A DNA stretch of 6,071 bases, taken from assembly GCA_023457295.1 (NCBI GenBank), contig JAEWLZ010000294.1, positions 1 to 6,071 on the forward strand, in the 5' to 3' direction. The notes below the pieces were generated by a model that was given only the letters and a program-made list of their open reading frames with translations, searched no databases and was not told the DNA's origin. A program made the translations under genes and the position numbers. Below are positions 1 to 4,955 of the stretch, in pieces. Position 1 is the stretch's first letter; each line of letters starts with the position of its first letter. The DNA comes from Cyanobacteria bacterium OH_PDB_112 (lineage in GTDB: Bacteria > Cyanobacteriota > Vampirovibrionia > Gastranaerophilales > CAJFVJ01).

Positions 1-876
1 GAAGATGATTACACGCTTTTTCGTCCTATGCTTGATATAACCCGTGAAGAAACCCAAAAATACTGCCTCGAAAACAGTCTAAAACCTTCACAGGATGAGA
101 GCAACGGGGACACAAAATATGCCCGCAATAAAATCAGACTTGAAATAATCCCACAATTCAAAGAAATCAATCCTCACTTTGACCAAGCCGCCGAAAATCT
201 TTCCAAAATTGCTAAAGATTATGAAGAAATAGTATCAGAATTTTTGCTGCAAAAGCCTCTGATACCTGCAAATTTTGCAGTATTTTCCGATGCAAAAAAA
301 AGGGTTTCAATACACAAGTTTTTGATAGAAAACAATCTTGATTACAATTTTAAAAAAATTGAAGAAATCAAAGAATTTTTAGATGAAAACATCCAAAAGC
401 CCTGCGGAAACACGCTTTCTTTAACCACAGACCTATGGCTTTTTGCTTCAAAAACAGAAATTAAAATTGTAAATCAAATAAAAGCTGAAAAAATTGATGC
501 CGTACTTGAGTTAAAACTCAACTCTAACAACTATTTTGCCCCGCTAAATAAAACCCTCTCAATAAAAATTTTTGAAGATAAAACTCATGAAAAATTCCCA
601 AAAGAAACAGAATTAAAAGCTTTTGTAAATATCTCTGAAAACCTTTTTCCTCTTGAACTTAGGACAAGGCGTGAAGGAGATATTATTCAGCCTTTCGGCT
701 CATGTGGTACAATGAAATTAAAAAAGTACTTTATTAATAAAGGTATTCCCGAACATAAAAGAGATGAAATCCTGCTTTTAGCAAGCGGTAACGAGATTTT
801 GTGGGCAATCGGAATAGGATTAAGCGAAAAACTTCGCGCAGGTGAAAAACCTTCTTACATAATAGAATTGAGGTAA
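1..876 (+). CDS. tilS: tRNA(Ile)-lysidine synthetase, C-terminal part (5' end outside window)
   Basis: TilS uses ATP and lysine to convert C34 of the AUA-reading tRNA-Ile into lysidine, switching its identity from Met to Ile; it acts in the cytosol. The reading frame is open from base 1, with the family-typical RP(M/L)LDITREE context before and around the ATG at 28, so that ATG is internal and the gene begins upstream. The N-terminal PP-loop (SGGxDS) is therefore not visible. What is visible, counting from the Met at 28: the RNKIRLEIIP motif (about 33-42), which matches the TilS signature RNxIRxxxxP; a helical middle domain; and the TilS C-terminal domain (about 209-272) with LRTRREGD, QPFG, the KLKKYF segment and EILWAIGIGLSEK. 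It stops with TAA at 874-876, three bases before hpt, so the two are co-transcribed. Partial only because of the window edge; no internal damage is seen. Confidence 0.93.
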   Translation, partial: EDDYTLFRPMLDITREETQKYCLENSLKPSQDESNGDTKYARNKIRLEIIPQFKEINPHFDQAAENLSKIAKDYEEIVSEFLLQKPLIPANFAVFSDAKKRVSIHKFLIENNLDYNFKKIEEIKEFLDENIQKPCGNTLSLTTDLWLFASKTEIKIVNQIKAEKIDAVLELKLNSNNYFAPLNKTLSIKIFEDKTHEKFPKETELKAFVNISENLFPLELRTRREGDIIQPFGSCGTMKLKKYFINKGIPEHKRDEILLLASGNEILWAIGIGLSEKLRAGEKPSYIIELR

Positions 877-879
877 AAA

Positions 880-1431
880 ATGAGCATTTTGCAACTGGAT
901 AAAAAAGAAGCTGATTTAGTTGAATTATTTTCAGAAGAACAAATTCAAAAAAGAGTAAAAGAACTTGCGGACAAAATTAATAAAGATTTTGAAACAGATG
1001 AAACGCTTCATTTGATTTGTGTTTTAAAAGGCTCGAGTTATTTTGCGATAGATTTGTCACGCCATATAAAAAACCCCGTACAAATGGAGTTTGTAAGACT
1101 TTCCAGCTACGGCCACGAACAAGAATCTTCCCGTCAGGTCAAATCTGTGGACTTGACTCTTCCCGATTTGTCGGGCAAAAATGTCATAATAGTCGAAGAT
1201 ATAATAGACACGGGACATACAGCACAATTTATGTGGAATTACATAAGCAATCAACATAAAGCCAAAAAAGTTGAATTTGTGGCACTTTTGGACAAAAACT
1301 GCAAGCGCGAAGTCGATGTAAAAATTAATTACGCAGGATTTGTAATCGAAGACAAATTCGTCGTCGGTTACGGACTTGATTATTTGGGATATTATCGCAA
1401 CCTCAAATATATAGGTTATTTCCCGCAATGA
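880..1431 (+). CDS. hpt: Hypoxanthine(-guanine) phosphoribosyltransferase
   Basis: This cytosolic purine-salvage enzyme transfers phosphoribose from PRPP to hypoxanthine and/or guanine, giving IMP/GMP. The 183-aa length is close to the family's usual ~180. Visible landmarks are the LKG pyrophosphate-binding loop (49-51), the flexible-loop LSSYG (74-78), the PRPP-binding signature VEDIIDTGHT (105-114) with its paired acidic residues, the LLDK segment (136-139) whose Lys contacts the purine, and the C-terminal VVGYGLDY (161-168). The start is set by GAGG at 870-873, 6 nt before the ATG and inside the end of tilS. tilS-hpt is a long-recognised bacterial gene pair. The stop overlaps the next start as ATGA (1428-1431), implying translational coupling. 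Whether it prefers hypoxanthine, guanine or both cannot be read from the sequence. Confidence 0.95.
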   Translation: MSILQLDKKEADLVELFSEEQIQKRVKELADKINKDFETDETLHLICVLKGSSYFAIDLSRHIKNPVQMEFVRLSSYGHEQESSRQVKSVDLTLPDLSGKNVIIVEDIIDTGHTAQFMWNYISNQHKAKKVEFVALLDKNCKREVDVKINYAGFVIEDKFVVGYGLDYLGYYRNLKYIGYFPQ

Positions 1432-2399
1432 GTCCTGCCGCTTTTATTGTCCCAACAGGAATAGGTGCTTCAATAGGAGGTTTTGCAGGAGATGCCTCTG
1501 TTTTTGCAAGAGAAATAGCAAAAACTACACAACTCATCGTAAATCCAAATGTAATTAACGCAGCCTGTTTTAGCGGGATTACACCAAATATGCTTTACAC
1601 GGAAGGTTTTGCTCTAGATGAATTTTTTCAAGGCAAAATCGCCCTTCGTCCCACTGAAAACAACAAAATCGGGGTAATTTTTGACAAGGCAATACCGCAA
1701 AATATACTCAACATTCACATTAATACCATAAACGCGGTAAAAACAGTCTACGGAATAGATATTTTTACACACATAATAACCGAAGAACCTGTCGGCATTG
1801 AGTTTTGTCTTGAAGAAAGCGGCATCTCTTCAGGATGTGTAAACAATCCCAAAACTCTCATTAAAGCAGGTGAAATTCTGAAAAGCCAAGGAGCAAAAGC
1901 TCTTGCGGTCGTGTGCTTTTTCGATGAACCCGAAGAAGATAATTACTCATCGGGACAGTGTGTAGACATTATAGGCGGTGTGGAAGCTGTGATTTCGCAT
2001 ATTCTCACAAAAGAACTACAGCTCCCGGCAGCACATGCCCCTGCTTTTGGAGATATTTCCATAACAGATAAAGTCGTCGACCCTCGCGCAGCGGCAGAGT
2101 ATATTACACCAACTTTTTTACCATGTATTCTGCTCGGTCTTCAAAATGCCCCGCAACTTGTGCCGATTGAAAAAGTACAAAAAGACGATATAACCGTTAA
2201 TCAGCTGAAAGCTCTTATTATGCCTTACAATTCTCTTGGGTGTGTGCCTGTTTTGGAGGCAAACAAACGTAAAATTCCAATTATTGCAGTGTGTGAAAAC
2301 ATTACAGTACTTGATGTTACAGCAGAAAAGCTGGGAATTGAAGTGGTTGAAATGCAAAGTTATGATGAAGCAAAAAAAGTTTTGGATAAATTAACTTAA
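1428..2399 (+). CDS. DUF3326 family protein, function unknown
   Basis: A 323-aa protein that I recognise as DUF3326, a family known mainly from cyanobacteria and plants and, as far as I know, without an assigned biochemical role. Matching segments are the N-terminal IVPTGIGASIGG (7-18), the NPNVINAACFSG block (39-50), TEEPVGIEF (118-126), GGVEAVISH (183-191), AHAPAF (202-207), DPRAAAEY followed by TFLPCILLGL (218-238) and a C-terminal VPVLEANKRKIP block (273-284). Many Gly, Asn and His residues in conserved turns suggest an enzyme or ligand-binding protein; no signal peptide or membrane segment is evident, so it is probably cytosolic. The ATG at 1428 overlaps the hpt stop and places the family-typical PTGIG motif near the N-terminus, supporting this start. 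Close coupling to hpt and tilS suggests a housekeeping link to nucleotide or tRNA metabolism, which is inference only. Confidence 0.85.
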   Translation: MSPAAFIVPTGIGASIGGFAGDASVFAREIAKTTQLIVNPNVINAACFSGITPNMLYTEGFALDEFFQGKIALRPTENNKIGVIFDKAIPQNILNIHINTINAVKTVYGIDIFTHIITEEPVGIEFCLEESGISSGCVNNPKTLIKAGEILKSQGAKALAVVCFFDEPEEDNYSSGQCVDIIGGVEAVISHILTKELQLPAAHAPAFGDISITDKVVDPRAAAEYITPTFLPCILLGLQNAPQLVPIEKVQKDDITVNQLKALIMPYNSLGCVPVLEANKRKIPIIAVCENITVLDVTAEKLGIEVVEMQSYDEAKKVLDKLT

Positions 2400-2443
2400 T
2401 ACAATCAACCACAAGAACTATACCAAAATATTAAAATATTTTT

Positions 2444-2449
2444 TATAAT
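2444..2449 (+). promoter_or_regulatory. Candidate -10 box upstream of the hydrolase gene
   Basis: A perfect TATAAT lies 28 nt before the ATG at 2478. No good -35 hexamer sits 16-18 nt upstream, and the whole 2400-2477 gap is very AT-rich, so this may be chance. No strong terminator is seen after the DUF3326 gene, so read-through from the tilS-hpt operon is also possible. Confidence 0.3.
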
Positions 2450-2477
2450 TTTCTCATGGTAAAAACAGGAGAAAATT

Positions 2478-3116
2478 ATGGCACAAAAAACATTAAACAT
2501 CGGCAGAAAAGAATTTGAAGTAGTAGACCAAGTACCTCAATACGGAATAAATTACAGTAAAGGGTATGTTGGCTTTGTATATAATGATACCTCAATAGTT
2601 TCGCAAGGAATTGTCTATTTTACAAAATGGGATGACCTTTATCATGTACCCGTAAATCATGCTCTTATTGTTGAGGATGAAACCAATTGCATAGAAGCTA
2701 TGATGATAAAAGGCGTTCAAAGAAATCCGCTGAAAGATTATTTTGACAATCCTCATACTCATATCTTTTTCAGAAAGCCAAATGATTTGGACAACTCTGT
2801 CGCAGACGAAATCACCAACACGGCAAGTAAAGAAATAGGTGCAGGTTATGCAAACGGACTTATAATAAATGACGCTTTAAGAGGTACTCTTTTAGGTCAT
2901 ATTATTGATGATTTGACCCATGACGCTCTTTTTGATTTTTTATCGCAAATGATGTGCCAAAAAGGTTCTTTTATCTGTAGCCAGCTTGCAGCTTATTCTC
3001 TAAAAGAAGCAAGAAGCTGGGCTTATAGAAAATCTGGCATTCTAAGACGTCCCACAACAGGCATTACGCCTCAAGAACTTTTTTGCGATGATACAATTTT
3101 TGCAAAATGGAAATAA
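2478..3116 (+). CDS. Probable permuted papain-fold (NlpC/P60, YiiX-like) cysteine hydrolase
   Basis: The 212-aa product looks like the circularly permuted branch of the NlpC/P60 (papain-like) superfamily, in which the catalytic His precedes the Cys. The candidate His61 lies in VNHALIVEDE with IEAM (72-75) following, as in the family's [S/N]HxxI...(I)EA pattern. The candidate nucleophile is Cys167 in GSFICSQLAAYSL (163-175), the usual C-S-x-L helix start. The region before His61, with GFVYNDTSIVSQGIVYFTKW (32-51), would be the strand carrying the 'open/transfer' function in this family. Relatives are amidases, peptidases or acyl-transferring enzymes acting on peptidoglycan or lipids; substrate here is unknown. 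No signal peptide or transmembrane segment is visible, so it is probably intracellular or exported by another route. The start is supported by AGGAG at 2467-2471, 6 nt upstream. It stands alone, convergent with the next gene. Confidence 0.6.
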   Translation: MAQKTLNIGRKEFEVVDQVPQYGINYSKGYVGFVYNDTSIVSQGIVYFTKWDDLYHVPVNHALIVEDETNCIEAMMIKGVQRNPLKDYFDNPHTHIFFRKPNDLDNSVADEITNTASKEIGAGYANGLIINDALRGTLLGHIIDDLTHDALFDFLSQMMCQKGSFICSQLAAYSLKEARSWAYRKSGILRRPTTGITPQELFCDDTIFAKWK

Positions 3117-3130
3117 TTAGATTCCGCTGT
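3117..3130 (+). repeat. 14-bp direct repeat, left copy
   Basis: TTAGATTCCGCTGT occurs here, immediately after the stop codon of the hydrolase gene, and again identically at 3247-3260. The copies are 130 bp apart, start to start. A shorter related copy, GATTCCACT (one mismatch in nine), lies between them at 3193-3201. This copy is non-coding. Confidence 0.8.
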
Positions 3131-3246
3131 CTTAGAATACTAACCCGCTCAAAAGGTAAAAATTTCACTCCATCCTTTTTTTATTAAAAAAGGATTCCAC
3201 TTCATAACCTTTTTCGCCTGACGGCGTTCGCTTTGCTCAGCCCAGG
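3131..3246. other. Foldback segment bracketed by the 14-bp direct repeats
   Basis: This 116-bp non-coding stretch contains nested inverted repeats: CTAACC (3140-3145) with GGTTAG (3245-3250), AAAAGGT (3151-3157) with ACCTTTT (3207-3213), the central 10-bp hairpin (3172-3195), and a small GC hairpin CGCC (3215-3218) with GGCG (3223-3226). The right part (3215-3246) is far more GC-rich than its surroundings. It could be a MITE-like or dispersed intergenic element, a scar left by a lost insertion, or simply a complex terminator. No transposase is present in the window. Confidence 0.4.
3151..3214. terminator. Probable bidirectional terminator between convergent genes
   Basis: Four complementary blocks alternate here: AAAAGG (3151-3156), CCTTTTTTT (3174-3182), AAAAAAGG (3186-3193) and CCTTTTT (3208-3214). 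On the plus strand, blocks 1 and 2 form a hairpin ending in a T tract, which would end the hydrolase transcript. On the minus strand, blocks 4 and 3 do the same for the opposite gene. The central blocks also form a perfect 10-bp stem, ATCCTTTTTT (3172-3181) with AAAAAAGGAT (3186-3195), loop 4 nt. Stems are A/T-heavy, so strength as a terminator is uncertain; position between two converging stop codons supports the role. Confidence 0.55.
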
Positions 3247-3260
3247 TTAGATTCCGCTGT
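3247..3260 (+). repeat. 14-bp direct repeat, right copy (inside the 3' end of the minus-strand gene)
   Basis: Identical to 3117-3130. Read on the minus strand, this copy encodes the last residues (SGI) and the TAA stop of the DUF429-like gene, so it starts exactly at that gene's end. This is the arrangement expected when a gene's 3' end is duplicated by an insertion or slippage event, although chance or selection on a terminator flank is not excluded. Confidence 0.8.
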
Positions 3261-3873
3261 AAACAGGTAGTTCACCAAAAGTATTAATTTTGCGGAAATC
3301 TTCATTTTCAATGCCGTTTTTAGTTTGCCAAGCAATATATGCCCCGACTACGGCTTTTAAACTTGATAAAGGCATCATATTAGACGGGATAGAGCTTATG
3401 CCGAGTTTTTCTTTAAGCATATCCTGAAGATATTTGCATGCCATAGGAGTACTTTCCTGCAAAGGAGTAGACAACCCCATTACCTGTTTTGAATAAATAT
3501 AATTGTATCTGATTACTTCATATCCTTCATCGGCAAGCTTTGTGCAAAGTTCTGTTCCTCGAGTACTCTGACGTTTTGACCACTGTTGGTCTGATTTGTA
3601 TGATGTACCGACAGAAAAACTTTTGTAATGTTTGGCTTCCTGTCGCCATTTCCCTATTAAAAACATCTGATTCGGCGGGATATCAGCAGCGATAACCGCA
3701 CCATTTTTGCCTGTAAAATTGTCTAGAAAAAATTTTATGTCATTAAGACGATAAATTTTATCCAACCTTAAAAGGTTCAAATCATTGTCTATAACAGCAA
3801 TTCCTGTTTCTTCCGTAGCGGCATGGCTAATTGAAAGACCTATATAATAAAATTTTTTGCTAGATTCGCCCAT
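3247..3873 (-). CDS. Uncharacterised protein, possible RNase H-fold DUF429-like
   Basis: The 208-aa product has a layout reminiscent of the DUF429 group of predicted RNase H-fold nucleases: a first strand YYIGLSISHAATEETGIAVID (about 9-29), a strand ending in AADIPP (62-67), a basic/aromatic segment with WSKRQSTRGTELC (98-110), and a late helix SSLKAVVGAYIAW (170-182). In the family as I recall it, the first strand carries an Asp (GID) and the late helix an acidic residue (xDAxxxA). Here these positions read GLS (Ser14) and LKA, so catalysis may be lost or changed; Asp64 is retained. No signal peptide or membrane segment is visible. The start at 3873 lacks a Shine-Dalgarno sequence, yet the first strand begins at about residue 8, so a much later start is unlikely. 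It is divergent from tRNA-Ser and convergent with the hydrolase gene. The family call is tentative. Confidence 0.5.
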   Translation of the reverse strand: MGESSKKFYYIGLSISHAATEETGIAVIDNDLNLLRLDKIYRLNDIKFFLDNFTGKNGAVIAADIPPNQMFLIGKWRQEAKHYKSFSVGTSYKSDQQWSKRQSTRGTELCTKLADEGYEVIRYNYIYSKQVMGLSTPLQESTPMACKYLQDMLKEKLGISSIPSNMMPLSSLKAVVGAYIAWQTKNGIENEDFRKINTFGELPVYSGI

Positions 3874-3879
3874 AAGATA

Positions 3880-3909
3880 ATTATACGATAAAAGAATCCT
3901 TGCTTACAA
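3880..3909 (-). promoter_or_regulatory. Promoter of the DUF429-like gene; predicts a leaderless mRNA
   Basis: On the minus strand, TTGTAA (3909-3904) and a perfect TATAAT (3885-3880) are 18 nt apart. The -10 box ends only 6 nt before the ATG (3873-3871), so transcription would start at or within a base or two of the start codon. That agrees with the absence of any purine-rich ribosome binding site. Confidence 0.55.
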
Positions 3910-3919
3910 ACTTTTGTAA
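3904..3919. promoter_or_regulatory. 16-bp palindrome overlapping a -35 box (operator candidate)
   Basis: TTACAAA (3904-3910) and TTTGTAA (3913-3919) form a perfect 7-bp inverted repeat around a 2-nt centre. It covers the -35 of the minus-strand promoter and ends 10 bp before the -35 of the tRNA-Ser promoter. The size and symmetry suit a dimeric regulator, but the sequence is A/T-rich and no cognate regulator is encoded nearby. Confidence 0.35.
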
Positions 3920-3928
3920 AAATCCAAT

Positions 3929-3959
3929 TTGACATAAAACTTTGTTATAGTATTATAAT
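3929..3959 (+). promoter_or_regulatory. Promoter of tRNA-Ser(UGA)
   Basis: Both hexamers are perfect consensus: TTGACA at 3929-3934 and TATAAT at 3954-3959. The 19-nt spacer is longer than the ideal 17. The tRNA begins 13 nt after the -10, leaving a leader of about 6 nt to be removed by RNase P. Confidence 0.7.
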
Positions 3960-3972
3960 GTCAATAGCACTC

Positions 3973-4059
3973 GGAGGAGTGCCAGAGCGGTTTATCGGAG
4001 CGGTCTTGAAAACCGTCGTGCGTGCGAGCGTACCGTGGGTTCGAATCCCACCTCCTCCT
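3973..4059 (+). tRNA. tRNA-Ser(UGA)
   Basis: A class II tRNA that reads UCA (and probably other UCN) codons. The acceptor stem is GGAGGAG (3973-3979) with CTCCTCC (4052-4058), seven perfect pairs. The anticodon stem GCGGT/ACCGT (4000-4004, 4012-4016) closes the loop CTTGAAA with anticodon TGA at 4007-4009. An 18-nt variable region (4017-4034) folds into a 5-bp arm, diagnostic of Ser here. The T arm is GTGGG/CCCAC (4035-4039, 4047-4051) with loop TTCGAAT. The D stem is short, with only CC/GG clearly paired. CCA is not encoded. The discriminator base at 4059 is T, whereas bacterial tRNA-Ser normally carries G73. The overall sequence resembles cyanobacterial tRNA-Ser(UGA). Confidence 0.95.
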
Positions 4060-4077
4060 TTTCTGCTAGAGTGAAAT

Positions 4078-4152
4078 AAGGACTTGCCAAAAATAACACT
4101 TAAACTCTTTGAGGGGGTTATGAAAAAGTTTTAAGGCTGAGTCCTTTTTTTT
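4078..4152 (+). terminator. Long structured intrinsic terminator after tRNA-Ser (possible small RNA)
   Basis: AAGGACT (4078-4084) pairs with AGTCCTT (4140-4146), and the stem continues across a small internal loop with GCC (4086-4088)/GGC (4135-4137), then TTAAACT (4100-4106)/AGTTTTAA (4127-4134, one bulged T). Eight T residues follow or end the stem at 4145-4152. The fold fits an end for the tRNA transcript but is much larger than a minimal terminator. Its apical loop holds GAGGGGG (4111-4117) followed by ATG at 4120 and a four-codon frame (MKKF, stop). Confidence 0.6.
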
Positions 4153-4174
4153 ATTGGAAATTTAAATTAAAAAG

Positions 4175-4201
4175 GTAAACTTTCTTCCATAGATAGTTTA
4201 C
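4175..4201. repeat. 7-bp inverted repeat in the intergenic gap
   Basis: GTAAACT (4175-4181) and AGTTTAC (4195-4201) are perfect inverted copies separated by 13 nt. The rest of 4153-4296 is AT-rich and shows no coding potential. The repeat could be a weak terminator stem or a protein site for the minus-strand gene that ends at 4297; no T tract follows on either strand. Confidence 0.25.
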
Positions 4202-4296
4202 AGCATGATTTTAGCTTATATTTTAGTTTTTCTAAGCATATGTTGTTCTAACGGAGAATAAATATCATAACTACAATTACAGGAATAATTTTAATC

Positions 4297-4668
4297 CTAT
4301 TTAAACAAGCCTTTAATTGCCCCGCCTATAAATCCTATCGCCGCCACAGGAGCCATCGTAAGACCCGTAGCTATATCAGCTGCTTCTTCTCCAAGAGTAC
4401 TCCTATAAAAACCATCTACTGCTTCCACACTTTTTTCAACTCCTTCTGCTCCACTTTTGACTGATCTTCCAGCAACTTTTTCAATAGCATCACTGGCTTT
4501 CATAGCAGCTTTATCAACAGCCTTCAAGCCATCCACAATATCGTTAATAAGTTCCGGAGAACCCTCACCTGCACGACCTACTGAACCTTTCATTGTAATG
4601 TTTTGTTTTGGTAATAATCTTCTTTGGGTTGTATTAGATTCTGCATAAAAGTTTTGAGCCACTATCAT
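4297..4668 (-). CDS. Small uncharacterised protein with hydrophobic Gly/Ala-rich C-terminus
   Basis: I do not recognise this 123-aa protein. The start chosen is the ATG at 4668, preceded by AGAGGTG and a 6-nt spacer; the in-frame GTG three codons earlier lies inside that ribosome binding site and is unlikely to be used. The N-terminal third is polar and basic (RRLLPKQ at 16-22). Residues about 37-90 form likely helices rich in Ala, Lys, Asp and Glu with repeated (D/E)(A/G)(L/V)xxVD-type spacing (DGLKAVDKA, EGVEKSVEAVDG). Residues about 96-122 are hydrophobic with many Gly and Ala (VAAIGFIGGAIKGLF) and could be a membrane-associated or amphipathic helix. The strong ribosome binding site and the Ala/Gly/Lys-rich composition support a real gene. 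It is a single gene, divergent from fba; no functional context. Confidence 0.6.
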   Translation of the reverse strand: MIVAQNFYAESNTTQRRLLPKQNITMKGSVGRAGEGSPELINDIVDGLKAVDKAAMKASDAIEKVAGRSVKSGAEGVEKSVEAVDGFYRSTLGEEAADIATGLTMAPVAAIGFIGGAIKGLFK

Positions 4669-4706
4669 AAAAAACACCTCTTTCTTTTATTTTAAAATTA
4701 ACCTTT

Positions 4707-4718
4707 GACTGTATAGTC
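4707..4718. repeat. Short inverted repeat upstream of the small minus-strand gene
   Basis: GACT (4707-4710) and AGTC (4715-4718) flank GTAT, giving a 12-bp near-palindrome about 40-50 bp upstream of the ATG at 4668. It may be part of the promoter or operator of that gene. A clear -10/-35 pair for the minus gene was not found in 4680-4860, which is otherwise AT-rich and without a convincing gene. Confidence 0.2.
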
Positions 4719-4909
4719 CGTATTAAACCAGCAAATATAATTTTTTGATAGTTCAATTTACTAAAAACCCTGTTAAATCTCGTAAATGACTGTATTGCAA
4801 GCACTTTTAACAAAAAATTCGTTTTTACATTTCTTAACACCCAAAATATATAAAACATAATTGCAAATACAACTTAAAAACCACCAGATTATTGTAGTTT
4901 TTTCATGCT

Positions 4910-4915
4910 TATACT
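4910..4915 (+). promoter_or_regulatory. Candidate -10 box of fba
   Basis: TATACT (5 of 6 matches to TATAAT) precedes the fba ATG at 4956 by 40 nt and would give a leader of about 34 nt. No good -35 lies at normal spacing; a TTGTAG at 4892-4897 is too close (12 nt). The TG at 4906-4907 may partly compensate as an extended -10-like element. Confidence 0.35.
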
Positions 4916-4955
4916 AAACTACCTTTGCAGGGATAAATTTAAAAGGAGAAACCCG

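Noticed and set aside
28..30. ATG at 28 as the true start of tilS
   Set aside because: The frame is open to base 1, and codons before 28 already match the TilS pattern; the PP-loop domain must lie upstream.
1057..1428. Minus-strand open frame of about 120 codons opposite hpt
   Set aside because: It lies entirely antisense to a clearly recognised enzyme gene and is explained by that gene's codon structure. The same holds for antisense frames opposite the DUF3326 and fba genes.
2433..2442. AAAATATTTT palindrome after the DUF3326 gene as a terminator
   Set aside because: It is pure A/T and too short to form a stable stem, and the background composition makes such palindromes common.
3039..3138. 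10-bp inverted repeat ATTCTAAGAC (3039-3048) / GTCTTAGAAT (3129-3138)
   Set aside because: One arm is inside the coding sequence and the arms are 80 bp apart, with no T tract; it is probably chance in AT-rich DNA.
4634..4644. TTAGATTCTGC as a further copy of the 14-bp repeat
   Set aside because: It matches only part of the repeat, with a mismatch, and lies within a coding frame, so chance is the simpler reading.
4669..4677. GTG at 4677 as the start of the small minus-strand gene
   Set aside because: That GTG is part of the AGAGGTG ribosome binding site serving the ATG at 4668.
4634..4858. 74-codon minus-strand open frame starting at 4858
   Set aside because: It overlaps the 5' end of the better-supported gene at 4297-4668, shows no ribosome binding site, has a composition typical of translated AT-rich spacer (Phe, Lys, Asn, Ile) and matches no family I recognise.
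4905..4955. Upstream in-frame ATG at 4905 as the fba start
   Set aside because: No ribosome binding site precedes it, it overlaps the likely promoter, and the ATG at 4956 has AGGAG at ideal spacing and matches the usual aldolase N-terminus.
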